From NCBI RefSeq assembly GCF_000312525.1, contig NZ_HE997451.1:127803-191802 (forward strand): a DNA stretch of 64,000 bases. The letters run 5' to 3'. Each line of letters begins with the position of its first letter. Position 1 is the stretch's first letter. Positions 48,226 through 57,024 of this stretch are shown here, piece by piece. Both the position numbers and the translations under genes were made by a program. Source of the DNA: Bartonella florencae. Its GTDB lineage: Bacteria > Pseudomonadota > Alphaproteobacteria > Rhizobiales > Rhizobiaceae. The notes beneath the pieces are model-generated. The model ran no database searches. It was given only the letters and a program-made list of their open reading frames with translations, and was not told the DNA's origin.

Positions 48226-49785
48226 ATGCGTGACACATATTATATAACAACTCCAATTTTTTATCCTAATGGCACTCCACATATTGGACATGCCTATAGT
48301 GCAATTACAAGTGATGTTTTGGCTCGTTTTCAACGATTAGATGGGAAAAATGTATTTTTTCTTTCTGGTACAGATGAGCACGGCTTAAAGATGCAACAAA
48401 CGGCAGAAGCGTTGGGTATGACAGCTCAGCAACTTGCAGATCGTAATAGCGCTGTATTTCAAAAAATGCTTGCAGTTTTAAATTGTTCTAATGATGATTT
48501 TATCCGCACAACAGAAGAGCGCCACTATAAAGCCTGTCAAGAAATTTGGAAAAAGATGGAAGCGAATGGCGATATTTATCTTGGTCGTTATACGGGTTGG
48601 TATTCAGTTCGCCAAGAAGCATATTATGAAGAGAAAGATACTGAAATTGGAGAAGACAATGTCCGCCGCGAAAAGGAGTTAGGCTCTCCTGTTGAATGGA
48701 ATGAAGAGGAAAGTTATTTTTTTAAGCTTTCACGCTATGAAAAAGTTCTTCTAGAACATTATGAAAAACATCCTAATTTTGTTGCTCCCCTTGAGCGACG
48801 TAATGAAGTCATTAGTTTTATCAAATCAGGTTTAAAAGATATTTCTATTTCGCGGGCAAATTTTAATTGGGGTGTTGCTGTTCCCAATAATCCAAAGCAT
48901 GTGATGTATGTTTGGGTCGATGCGCTTACAAATTATCTGTCAGCTATTGGTTTTTTTGATGAAAATTCAAAAAAACGTAATTTTTGGCCTGCAAATACGC
49001 ATATTATTGGTAAAGATATCCTTCGTTTTCATGCGGTCTATTGGCCAGCATTTTTAATATCCGCTGGAATTGAATTGCCTAAACATATTTTTGCGCATGG
49101 TTTTTTACTCAATCGCGGTGCAAAAATGTCAAAGTCCATTGGAAATGTCGTTGATCCTTTTGAAATGGTTGATCATTATGGCCTTGATCAGTTTCGTTAT
49201 TTTTTGCTTCGAGAAGTACCATTTGGACAAGATGGCAGTTATAGCCATGATGGTTTTGTAAATCGCATTAATGCAGATCTTGCTAATGATCTTGGTAATT
49301 TAGCACAGCGTTCTTTGTCTATGATTGCCAAAAATTGCCATGCAAAAGTTCCCCAACCTGCAGCTTTTTTAGTTCAAGATAAGCAGCTTTTAGAACAGTC
49401 TCTTCAAACGCTTTCACTTGTGCGCCAAGCGATGTCTTCTCACGGGATACATTTAGCACTTTCAGTTATTTTTTCACTCATAGCAGACGTTAACCGTTAT
49501 TTTGCTAGCGAACAGCCTTGGAGTTTACGAAAAAATAATCCAGAGCGATTTTGTACGGTTCTTTATACAACTGTAGAAATTCTTCGGCGCATAGGAATTA
49601 TGCTTTTGCCTTTCATACCACAGTCAGCAAGCAAGCTTCTCGATAGCCTTGCGATTGCTGAAGATAAGAGGTTACTGTATCATATCAGTCATACAAGAAT
49701 TCAAGAAGGTCTTGATATTCCGCCACCGGAACCAATCTTTCCCCGTTATATCTTAAGAAAAGATGAGATACATCATGCTGATTGA
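48226..49785 (+). CDS. metG: Methionyl-tRNA synthetase
   Basis: 519 residues, the short single-chain form without a C-terminal tRNA-binding domain. HIGH-class motif PNGTPHIGHAYSAI near 12-25 and KMSKS motif AKMSKSIGNVVDP near 300. The connective-peptide knuckle has no cysteine cluster (GWYSVRQEAYYEE), the zinc-free type. The anticodon-binding helical domain ends near 500. Overlaps tatD by 11 bp. Confidence 0.96.
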   Translation: MRDTYYITTPIFYPNGTPHIGHAYSAITSDVLARFQRLDGKNVFFLSGTDEHGLKMQQTAEALGMTAQQLADRNSAVFQKMLAVLNCSNDDFIRTTEERHYKACQEIWKKMEANGDIYLGRYTGWYSVRQEAYYEEKDTEIGEDNVRREKELGSPVEWNEEESYFFKLSRYEKVLLEHYEKHPNFVAPLERRNEVISFIKSGLKDISISRANFNWGVAVPNNPKHVMYVWVDALTNYLSAIGFFDENSKKRNFWPANTHIIGKDILRFHAVYWPAFLISAGIELPKHIFAHGFLLNRGAKMSKSIGNVVDPFEMVDHYGLDQFRYFLLREVPFGQDGSYSHDGFVNRINADLANDLGNLAQRSLSMIAKNCHAKVPQPAAFLVQDKQLLEQSLQTLSLVRQAMSSHGIHLALSVIFSLIADVNRYFASEQPWSLRKNNPERFCTVLYTTVEILRRIGIMLLPFIPQSASKLLDSLAIAEDKRLLYHISHTRIQEGLDIPPPEPIFPRYILRKDEIHHAD

Positions 49786-50548
49786 TACACATTGCCATCT
49801 TGATTTTGAAGATTTTTCACAAGACTTGGATGATGTAATTCGACGGGCTTTAGATGTTGGTGTTGAACGTATGATAACAATTTCTACGCATGTCCGTAAA
49901 TTAGATAAGTTGTTGGCAATTGCACAAAGCTATGACCAAGTATTTTGTTCCGTTGGCACGCATCCAAATCATGCCCATGAAGAACAAAATATTACCGCTA
50001 AAGAGCTTATCCACCTCTCAAAGCATCCTAAAATTGTTGCTTTTGGAGAGGTTGGCCTTGATTATCATTACGATTATTCCTCACCAGAAGAACAAAAAAA
50101 GGTTTTTCAAGAACATATTATTGCGTCTCGAGAAACACAGCTTCCTCTTGTTATACATTCACGCAATGCCGACTCAGATATGGAAAGAATATTACGTGAG
50201 CAAATAAAAGAAGCTACTTTTCCATTTGTCCTTCATTGTTATTCATCTGGGATGCAACTTGCTCGTGTTGGTATTGAACTTGGTGGTTATATTTCTTTTT
50301 CAGGGATTTTGACTTTTAAAAATGCGCTTGAAATTCGTGAGATAGCAAAAATTGTACCGCATGAGTATCTATTGGTGGAAACGGATGCACCATTTTTAGC
50401 CCCTGTTCCTCATCGAGGTAAAACAAATGAGCCATCTTTTGTATGCTATACAGCAGCTATTTTGGCTGAAACAATTGGTTTAAGCATGGAAGAGATCGCT
50501 CAAATTACAACGCGTAATGCTTTTCGTTTGTTTAACAAAATGAAATAA
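49775..50548 (+). CDS. tatD: TatD family metal-dependent deoxyribonuclease
   Basis: 257 residues from the ATG at 49775; an ATG at 49763 is also in frame. TIM-barrel metallo-hydrolase with MLIDTHCHLDFEDF, GEVGLDYHYDYS, LVIHSRNAD, FVLHCYSSG and LVETDAPFLAPVPHRGK, i.e. the full set of metal ligands. Probable 3'-5' DNA exonuclease. Its start lies within the 3' end of metG, and the MBL hydrolase follows 10 bp downstream. Confidence 0.93.
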   Translation: MLIDTHCHLDFEDFSQDLDDVIRRALDVGVERMITISTHVRKLDKLLAIAQSYDQVFCSVGTHPNHAHEEQNITAKELIHLSKHPKIVAFGEVGLDYHYDYSSPEEQKKVFQEHIIASRETQLPLVIHSRNADSDMERILREQIKEATFPFVLHCYSSGMQLARVGIELGGYISFSGILTFKNALEIREIAKIVPHEYLLVETDAPFLAPVPHRGKTNEPSFVCYTAAILAETIGLSMEEIAQITTRNAFRLFNKMK

Positions 50549-50558
50549 GGCAAAAGGT

Positions 50559-51376
50559 ATGTCTGATCGGTACCAATTCACGATATTAGGTTGTGGTCCC
50601 TCTCCAGGAGTACCACGCCCCAATGGTGACTGGGGAGCTTGTGATCCAAACAACCCTAAGAATGAACGCTATAGAAGTTCTTTGTTAGTTGAACGCATTA
50701 AACCATCAGGAAAAAAACAACAGTGGTTATTGACACTGGTCCAGATTTTAGATCACAAATGATCAATGCTCACGTAAACCATCTTGATGCCGCACTTTAT
50801 ACACATTCTCATGCGGATCATATTCACGGTATTGATGATTTGCGCAGTTATGCACTTGCACAAAAATGTTTAATAGATATCTATGCAGATATATTCACTC
50901 TAAAACATTTAAAAAATGCTTTCGGATATTGTTTCCAAACACCAAAAGGTTCCTCTTATTCACCCATTTTAAAAGCACATATCATCAATGAAGATAGTCA
51001 ATTCATCATTCAAGGGCAGGGTGGAGCAATAGCTGTCAGTACACATTTACAATGTCACGGTAATATTCATTCTTTAGGTTTTCGTATTGGTAATGTTGCT
51101 TACTGTACAGATGTGAGTAAATTTCCTGAAAAAACATTACTAAAACTTATGAATTTGGATGTTCTCATTATTGAAGCTCTTCAATTTGAAAAACATCCAA
51201 GCCATTTTTCTGTTGATCAAGCATTACAATGGATAAAATACTTACAGCCAAAACAAGCAATCCTTACACATATGGATAGATCACTGGATTACAATAAAGT
51301 GGCAAACTATGTTCCACCCCATGTTAAGCCTGCATATCAAGGTCTCATTTTTGAAACAGATGTAAAAGCCTTATAA
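50559..51376 (+). pseudogene. Metallo-beta-lactamase-fold hydrolase (PhnP-like) with an A7-tract frameshift
   Basis: Frame one starts MSDRYQFTILGCGPSPGVPR and stops at 50762 after 67 residues; only the first 53 fit the family. The -1 frame from 50717 (TTVVIDTGPDFRSQMI) carries the metal site HSHADHIHGID, HLQCHGN, CTDVSKF and the C-terminal LTHMD to 51376. The junction is A7 at 50711-50717, zero-frame codons GGA AAA AAA CAA. One extra A gives a normal 272-residue protein. Family members near tatD are phosphodiesterase-like (PhnP group); the substrate is unknown. Last gene of the dac-to-tatD operon. Confidence 0.85.
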
Positions 51377-51482
51377 TCAAATATTTTTTGTTGACTAAAA
51401 GCTTCTCTAAAAATCTTATCTTTTCTTTGTATTCCATTTGTTATAATTATGTCTTTTTTATGTTTAAATAGAGGTTTTTTTT

Positions 51483-51842
51483 ATGTATAAATATTTGAAG
51501 CGGGGAATATGTATTGTAGTTTTAGCTACTTCTTTGTCAGCATGCGGAGGGCGCTTAGAAAAAAATATTTCAGTTACAACATTACATGATGGAGCAATGA
51601 GCTGCGCCGATATTCAACGAGAGTTTTACGCCAATAAACGCCAGATTAATGATACAATTGGAGAACGTTCTAAAGCAAGAAGCAAAAACGCAGCCTTAGC
51701 AGCAGCAGGTGTTGTATTTTTACCTGCTTTATTTTTTATGGATGTAAAGTCAAGTGAAAGCAATGAAATTTCAGCTTTAAACAACCGTAATATTGTTTTG
51801 AGTGATCTCGCACGTGTGAAACGTTGTAAATTACCACAATAA
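51483..51842 (+). CDS. Hypothetical lipoprotein
   Basis: 119 residues. A basic N-terminus, hydrophobic segment and lipobox LSAC (Cys21) indicate a lipoprotein. The mature part has two cysteines (MSCADIQREF and VKRCKLPQ), a charged helical region and a hydrophobic stretch AALAAAGVVFLPALFFMDV at about 76-94 that could be a second membrane contact. I do not recognise a named family. It has its own terminator. Confidence 0.8.
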   Translation: MYKYLKRGICIVVLATSLSACGGRLEKNISVTTLHDGAMSCADIQREFYANKRQINDTIGERSKARSKNAALAAAGVVFLPALFFMDVKSSESNEISALNNRNIVLSDLARVKRCKLPQ

Positions 51843-51872
51843 TTTTTTTCATTTATTATATCAAATCGTTTT

Positions 51873-51915
51873 TTTAGCTTTAAGTAAATTTTACTTAAAG
51901 CTAAATTTCTATATT
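51873..51915 (+). terminator. Terminator after the lipoprotein gene
   Basis: Perfect 15-bp stem (TTTAGCTTTAAGTAA and complement) with a three-base loop, followed by TTTCTATATT. Located 31 bp after the stop codon. Confidence 0.75.
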
Positions 51916-52116
51916 ATTCAAATAGATAAAAATTTTTAACAAATTATTGCCATAATTTTGTTTATATATAGGCATATGCGTCATTAATATGACTAACATG
52001 TCTAAAGTATGGTTCATATTGTTCATATATTTGGTCGTGACCTTCTTAACCTTCTTAGTCATATTATCGCATAATATATATTATGGAACTTTTATAGATA
52101 TAGAAAGGTATATTTT

Positions 52117-52218
52117 ATGACTGCAGCAGCAATTTGGGGAGCAGTAGCATCATTATTATGGATATTTTCCGCAAAAGCGACTAGTCCTTGGGATTTGTGG
52201 TGGGTGCCTTTTTGTTAA
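52117..52218 (+). CDS. 33-residue Trp-rich small membrane peptide (candidate)
   Basis: ATG at 52117 preceded by AAAGG with eight-base spacing. The peptide is MTAAAIWGAVASLLWIFSAK followed by a polar turn and a Trp-rich end (DLWWVPFC). It has five tryptophans, one hydrophobic helix of about 17 residues and a C-terminal cysteine. A 15-bp-stem hairpin follows 20 bp after the stop. Composition differs from random AT-rich spacer, supporting a real small protein, but no homolog is recalled. Confidence 0.5.
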   Translation: MTAAAIWGAVASLLWIFSAKATSPWDLWWVPFC

Positions 52219-52237
52219 GAAAAACCTTTTAAAATTG

Positions 52238-52271
52238 AAGTTTTCGGGTCAAGAAATTGACTCGAAAACTT
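52238..52271. terminator. Long hairpin between the small ORF and the DUF6163-like gene
   Basis: AAGTTTTCGGGTCAA pairs with TTGACTCGAAAACTT (15 bp, one G-T pair) around GAAA. It separates two convergent genes and can serve as a terminator for both, though neither flank has a long T run. Confidence 0.55.
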
Positions 52272-52311
52272 AATTGCAATAGTTTTCTAGTTTTTAATCT
52301 CGTAGTCTTTT

Positions 52312-52704
52312 TTATGGTTTCTTTAATAATATCGTGATTTGTAACACTACAAAAATCAAAAACAATATTCCATGAAATAATAGTACAAAGGATTGGTCAA
52401 TAGAATTAGAATAATACATCGTTAATGTTTCTATAAATGCTGCAATACACCATAAAACAATTCCCCACAGCGAATACATCCAGAGACCAATTAAGGCGAT
52501 AGGATAAACAATAGCCAATGTAGCTGATGCAAACTGCCAATGCCATGGCATAAGATCAAAACGCCATAAAGCACCAGGCACTATACCAACAAGACGTATC
52601 CAATAAAAAATACTTAAACTTAAGCAAATAAGCGCTAAAAATCGCAAATAACAATTATAAATTAATGTGATTTTTGAAATTTGTTTTGGACGATTATTTT
52701 TCAA
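52312..52704 (-). CDS. Four-helix membrane protein, DUF6163-like
   Basis: 130 residues with four hydrophobic segments (about 15-35, 48-68, 72-92, 100-125), starting MKNNRPKQISKITLIYNCYL. In Hyphomicrobiales a small membrane protein annotated DUF6163 follows the 3-hydroxyisobutyryl-CoA hydrolase gene, and this position and topology agree. No catalytic motif seen. Overlaps the upstream hydrolase gene by 4 bp. Confidence 0.7.
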   Translation of the reverse strand: MKNNRPKQISKITLIYNCYLRFLALICLSLSIFYWIRLVGIVPGALWRFDLMPWHWQFASATLAIVYPIALIGLWMYSLWGIVLWCIAAFIETLTMYYSNSIDQSFVLLFHGILFLIFVVLQITILLKKP

Positions 52705-53744
52705 AATAATAATTCTTTTTCAACAGGTTGGAAATAAATATCTATCATTTGATCTGTTACATTTGAAAGTTTATTTGGTTGCCATTTCGGTGTCTTATCC
52801 TTATCAATTAACATTGCACGTATACCTTCATAGAAATCATGTGAATTAATCATATGATGTGCAATGCGATTTTCCATTTTCATACAATCTTCTAAAGTTT
52901 TTTGATTTTGTTTCATTTGTTTCCAGATAACTTTTAAACTTGTAGGAGAACGTGATAGCAAAATATCATAACATTCTTTAGCAAATAAAACACCTTCATT
53001 ACTTTTTTTATGAAGCAGTTCAAGACATTCCTCCAACCTATTGGTACCAAAACATGCGTTGATAACACAGCGTATTTCATGACTTGTTTCATAGTCTTTT
53101 GTAATTGCTCGCTTATCTAAAGCTAATTTAGGATCTCCTTGCTCAATAATAGCTTTTCTAATAGAGGCTAATTCAATTTCAGGAACCGCGTGAGTTGCTA
53201 ACCTTAAATTTAAACAATCTCCCCATTTTATACGTGCACCAGTCAAGGCAAGATAAATACCAAAGTGATTGGGCAGAGATGGTAAGAAAAAGCTTGCACC
53301 AACATCTGGAAAAAAACCAATAGCGCCCTCTGGCATAGCAAAGAGTGTATTTTCTGTAACAATCCGATGTGATCCGTATAAAGAAATACCTACCCCTCCT
53401 CCCATCCAAATACCATTCAAAAAAGAAATATAAGGTTTTGAAAAACGTTTAATATAAGCATTTAAGCGATATTCATCACTAAAGTATTGATAAGAAGAAG
53501 TTTTTTTCCCCATATGGTAGATTTCTACAACATCTCCACCAGCACAAAAAGCACGCCCCTCTCCTTCAACGAGGACACAAGATACATCATTATCTGTTTC
53601 CCATGTACTGAGAGCTTTTTTAAGAGCAAAAACCATTCGTCGATTAAGAGCGTTTAATGCTGAAGGGCGTGTAAGCTTTATAATACCAGCACGCCCTTTT
53701 TTTGTAAAAGAAATGTCCCCACCTGCTCCAAAGTCAATTTGCAT
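52701..53744 (-). CDS. Enoyl-CoA hydratase/isomerase family protein, 3-hydroxyisobutyryl-CoA hydrolase-like
   Basis: 347 residues, crotonase fold. VEGEGRAFCAGGDVVEIYHMG near 60 and SFLNGIWMGGGVGISLYGSH near 107 form the oxyanion hole; MPEGAIGFFPDVGASFFLP near 140 carries the Glu and Asp typical of the HIBCH branch that hydrolyses 3-hydroxyisobutyryl-CoA in valine breakdown. The C-terminal extension (230-345) also fits HIBCH. It overlaps the downstream membrane-protein gene by 4 bp. Confidence 0.87.
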   Translation of the reverse strand: MQIDFGAGGDISFTKKGRAGIIKLTRPSALNALNRRMVFALKKALSTWETDNDVSCVLVEGEGRAFCAGGDVVEIYHMGKKTSSYQYFSDEYRLNAYIKRFSKPYISFLNGIWMGGGVGISLYGSHRIVTENTLFAMPEGAIGFFPDVGASFFLPSLPNHFGIYLALTGARIKWGDCLNLRLATHAVPEIELASIRKAIIEQGDPKLALDKRAITKDYETSHEIRCVINACFGTNRLEECLELLHKKSNEGVLFAKECYDILLSRSPTSLKVIWKQMKQNQKTLEDCMKMENRIAHHMINSHDFYEGIRAMLIDKDKTPKWQPNKLSNVTDQMIDIYFQPVEKELLF

Positions 53745-53767
53745 AAATTATTCCTGTTTTCAAATAT

Positions 53768-54586
53768 CTACTTATTTATTTTATCACATTTTTTTACTCC
53801 TAATTGGGGGAATATTTGCATGATAGCACCAATAGAATAGATATAAATTCCTGTAATTGAAATCCCTATCTTAACCCAACAAGGAGCATTCAGTTTGTAA
53901 AAAAATGCAGCAACAGCAAAAGAACACCATAAGAGAAAAATTGAAAAATTAAGTTTACGCAAACGGATAACCCTTATTGGATGAATAAAATAAATTGGTA
54001 AAAAAGATATAATTGCCGATAAGGCAATAATAGTAAAAGTAATCCACTCTCCAGGCTTTATGACAAAAAGAATAAAAACCATCATATTCCAAACTACAGG
54101 AAATCCTTTAAAAAAGTTTTCTTTTGTTTTCATTCCAGTATCTGCGTAGTAAATAGCTGATGAAATGACAATAATAGCACTCAATAAAAATGATAATCCT
54201 GAACTCATTAAACCACTTTGATAAAGTGCAAAAGCCGGAATTAAGACATAAGTGACATAATCAATAATATTATCCAAAAGCTCACCAGACCATGTCGGAA
54301 GTACGTATTTAACATCAAGTTTGCGTGCAATTGGACCATCTATACCATCAACAAGAAGTGCAAGCCCAAGCCAACAAAACATAGCCGTCCATTCTTTTTG
54401 AGATGCTGATATGAGAGAAAGAAATGCCAAAAATGAGCCTGAAGCTGTTAATAAATGAACCGAAAAGGCCTTTGCTTGTGGCATTGTTACTTTTTTGTGA
54501 CGCAAAAGATCAGCATTTGTTTTTATTTTTTTTGTTAGCTTACGTTTCAAAGTTTTCTTAGCCTCATTTTTAAAGTCTTTATTCAT
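53768..54586 (-). CDS. pcs: Phosphatidylcholine synthase
   Basis: Condenses CDP-diacylglycerol with choline to form phosphatidylcholine in one step, giving membranes a eukaryote-like lipid that depends on host choline. 272 residues, CDP-alcohol phosphatidyltransferase fold with about eight membrane helices. The CDP-binding motif is degenerate in the Pcs manner: DGIDGPIAR ... GELLDNIIDYVTYV near 95-125. A basic 35-residue N-terminal extension precedes the Pcs core. The 23-bp palindrome-like element is 22 bp before the start. Confidence 0.92.
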   Translation of the reverse strand: MNKDFKNEAKKTLKRKLTKKIKTNADLLRHKKVTMPQAKAFSVHLLTASGSFLAFLSLISASQKEWTAMFCWLGLALLVDGIDGPIARKLDVKYVLPTWSGELLDNIIDYVTYVLIPAFALYQSGLMSSGLSFLLSAIIVISSAIYYADTGMKTKENFFKGFPVVWNMMVFILFVIKPGEWITFTIIALSAIISFLPIYFIHPIRVIRLRKLNFSIFLLWCSFAVAAFFYKLNAPCWVKIGISITGIYIYSIGAIMQIFPQLGVKKCDKINK

Positions 54587-54607
54587 TTACCAACACACTG
54601 TTTTTTA

Positions 54608-54630
54608 TTTATGGTATAATTTATCGTAAA
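54608..54630. promoter_or_regulatory. Imperfect palindrome upstream of pcs, matching the lexA element
   Basis: TTTATGGTATAATTTATCGTAAA matches the element at 42538-42560 at 19 of 23 positions. It lies between pcs and the divergent ubiH-like gene, 22 bp from the pcs start. It could be a shared operator or simply a similar promoter core. Confidence 0.4.
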
Positions 54631-54764
54631 AAAAATCACAAAAAAGTTACTTTTTTATATCGTATCACTGATTACATAATATAATAGAAAAACTTCATAT
54701 AACAAAAAGAGATTTTAGATTTAGAAATGTTAAAATTAATAAATGGGAAAAGGTTTAAGTCATT

Positions 54765-55991
54765 GTGACATGTGAAAAAAATGAGTACAAAAATATTGCT
54801 GTTATTGGTGCTGGTCCAGTCGGTATGTTGGCAGCGCTTTGTCTTGCACATAAGGGCTACTCTGTTTACCTTATTGGGCCACCTGCTCATGCGGATGAAT
54901 TACGAACCACTGCTCTTATGATGCCAGCAGTACGTACCCTTGAAAAACTTAATATTTGGAATAATCTTAAAAGGCACGCAGCAGCTTTATCTTTCATTAG
55001 AATTATAGATATAACTTCTAGAATTGTGCATGCTCCTAGTGTGAATTTTTCTTCTGTTGAAATTGGTGAGGAGGCTTTTGGTTATAATATCCCGAATGTA
55101 GAGCTGAACAACACTTTAGTTTCCTCTATTACACATATGCCTAATATTATAAGATTTCTCTCTTCGGCAAAGTCTTTTCAACAGCAAAACAGCCATATAT
55201 GTATTACTCTTACAGATGGGCAGCTTATTCAAACATCTCTTGTTGTAGCTGCCGATGGGCGCCACTCTCTAGCACGAACTGCTGCAGGTATAGGTACTAG
55301 ACGGTGGAATTATCCACAAAAAGCACTTGTTCTCAATTTTTCCCATGATTTTTCTCATCAAAATACATCAACTGAATTTCATACAGAACATGGTCCATTT
55401 ACACAGGTTCCACTCCTAGGAAAAAGATCAAGTCTCGTATGGGTCGTTCATCCCTCTCGTGCCGAAGAATTATTAAATATGGAGAAAAAAGAAACTGAAA
55501 AAGTAATGGAAAACCAAATGCAATCAATGCTTGGAAAACTAACATTAGAAACATCAATTCAAGCTTGGCCACTTTCAGGACTTATATCTCATTGTTTTGC
55601 TGCTAATCGGACGATTTTAGTGGGTGAAGCAGCCCACGTTTTTCCTCCTATTGGAGCTCAGGGATTAAATTTAGGATTTCGTGATGTGCAAACTTTGATT
55701 GATATTTTACCTAAAAAAATATCTGATTTTCACTGCAAAATGATTGTTACAAATTATAATAAATGCCGCCGACCTGATATATTAATCCGAAGTGGATCTG
55801 TTCATATGCTCAACTTTTCTTTACTTTCTAATATGTTGCCTATTCATATTATACGAAGTGTAGGACTTGGATTATTACGTAATTGCTCACCATTACGTAA
55901 TCTATTTATGCGAGAAGGAATGCATCCTGGTTACGGCCTTAAAGAAATTATGCAAATATTCCAAACCAAATTACCTACACGGCTCCATTGA
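54765..55991 (+). CDS. UbiH/UbiF-family FAD-dependent monooxygenase
   Basis: 408 residues starting at GTG. N-terminal dinucleotide motif IAVIGAGPVGMLAALCLA, middle DG motif VVAADGRHSLARTAAGI near 165, and FAD-binding GEAAHVFPPIGAQGLNLGFRD near 287. This is the ubiquinone-biosynthesis hydroxylase group; alphaproteobacteria use such enzymes (UbiH, UbiL, UbiM) for ring hydroxylation, and the exact position hydroxylated cannot be told here. Divergent from pcs. Confidence 0.87.
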   Translation: MTCEKNEYKNIAVIGAGPVGMLAALCLAHKGYSVYLIGPPAHADELRTTALMMPAVRTLEKLNIWNNLKRHAAALSFIRIIDITSRIVHAPSVNFSSVEIGEEAFGYNIPNVELNNTLVSSITHMPNIIRFLSSAKSFQQQNSHICITLTDGQLIQTSLVVAADGRHSLARTAAGIGTRRWNYPQKALVLNFSHDFSHQNTSTEFHTEHGPFTQVPLLGKRSSLVWVVHPSRAEELLNMEKKETEKVMENQMQSMLGKLTLETSIQAWPLSGLISHCFAANRTILVGEAAHVFPPIGAQGLNLGFRDVQTLIDILPKKISDFHCKMIVTNYNKCRRPDILIRSGSVHMLNFSLLSNMLPIHIIRSVGLGLLRNCSPLRNLFMREGMHPGYGLKEIMQIFQTKLPTRLH

Positions 55992-56331
55992 TATAATAAA
56001 AATAGATGGTACTGATAAAGTTAAAACAATAAGATACAGCCTCACAAAGAATATTAAGGAAATGTCTCTTAGAGCTCTATATAAATATAAAAAGTGAGAT
56101 ATACTGATAAAAAGTAATCGACAGAATAAGATTAGTTATAAATGATCTCATAAAATCCATAGCGGTAAGACATTTTTGTCAATCATATCTTGCACTTTAA
56201 GAGAATAAAAGAAAAAACGATTTTAATCCATCATTTCTTCATTAACTATAATATTTCAAATACTTATAGCCTTGGGAACTTGTTAGCAATACGAGAGTTA
56301 ATGAAGTATTGTTTCAACAGATGCCAACAAG
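55992..56331. other. Spacer after the ubiH-like gene
   Basis: 340 bp, AT-rich. A 76-codon open frame overlapping the end of the ubiH-like gene has no support. No terminator or promoter is clear. Confidence 0.4.
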
Positions 56332-56676
56332 ATGAAATTAAGTAAAATTTTAAAATCCAGTATTTTTTTTATGATGATTATATGCCTATCATCTATAGTT
56401 ATGGCTTCAATAAAAAGTTTTTTTTATGCTCCCTATTGTCAAGTTTCTGCATATAGCTTCACAAAAGACATTACTAAACAAGGACAAAATTCGTTTACTG
56501 CTTCGCAAATTAAAAACTGTCTTATGCAAAATGGTTTTACAAATATTAAGCGATTACGCTTAGATGATAAGGGTATTTGGCGTGCTTTAGTAGAATTTAA
56601 AAGAAGTCATTTTCTCATATCAGTTGATTATTCTGGAACCGTTAGCATTCAAAATAAAAGAAAAAAATATGATTGA
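56332..56676 (+). CDS. Small exported protein, PepSY-like
   Basis: 114 residues. A signal peptide or anchor at about 10-27 is followed by a short cysteine-containing region and a compact beta-alpha-beta segment (residues 55-108: FTASQIKNCLMQNGFTNIKR, GIWRALVEFKRSH, LISVDYSGTVSIQN). That pattern resembles small periplasmic PepSY-type proteins, but the match is by shape only. Overlaps the next gene by 8 bp. Confidence 0.6.
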   Translation: MKLSKILKSSIFFMMIICLSSIVMASIKSFFYAPYCQVSAYSFTKDITKQGQNSFTASQIKNCLMQNGFTNIKRLRLDDKGIWRALVEFKRSHFLISVDYSGTVSIQNKRKKYD

Positions 56677-56974
56677 TTTTAAAACTGATAGCAATATTGG
56701 CTCTTATCATTGTGAGAGAGCTTTTTTCAAAAGAACCTATCATTCTCTTAAAGAGCCTGCTTTTATTGGAAGTTTAAATGGTACTCTATCAGGGTTAATC
56801 GCAGCCGTTCTAGCAACTTATGGTTATATTGCTCTACCAGGATTTGGTCCAATTATTACCATGGGTATAGGTATAGCATTTTCCATTGGAATGATCATTG
56901 GTGCAATGATCGGATCAATAATAGGTATTTTGGTCGGTACATTTTATGCTTTTATAGAAGATTTGTATACATAA
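56669..56974 (+). CDS. Small glycine-rich membrane protein
   Basis: 101 residues from the ATG at 56669, within the last codons of the upstream gene. Residues 1-30 are polar; residues 33-95 form two long glycine-rich hydrophobic helices with repeated G-x3-G spacing (GIGIAFSIGMIIGAMIGSII). That resembles glycine-zipper proteins. Function unknown; coupled translation suggests a shared role with the exported partner. Confidence 0.6.
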   Translation: MIDFKTDSNIGSYHCERAFFKRTYHSLKEPAFIGSLNGTLSGLIAAVLATYGYIALPGFGPIITMGIGIAFSIGMIIGAMIGSIIGILVGTFYAFIEDLYT

Positions 56975-57024
56975 TAAGAAAAAAACAACTCATTATAACT
57001 TGCTGATTTTTATGTATTTTGTAC

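Noticed and set aside
55867-56097. 76-codon open frame over the end of the ubiH-like gene
   Set aside because: Mostly inside a well-supported gene in another frame and without a start signal.
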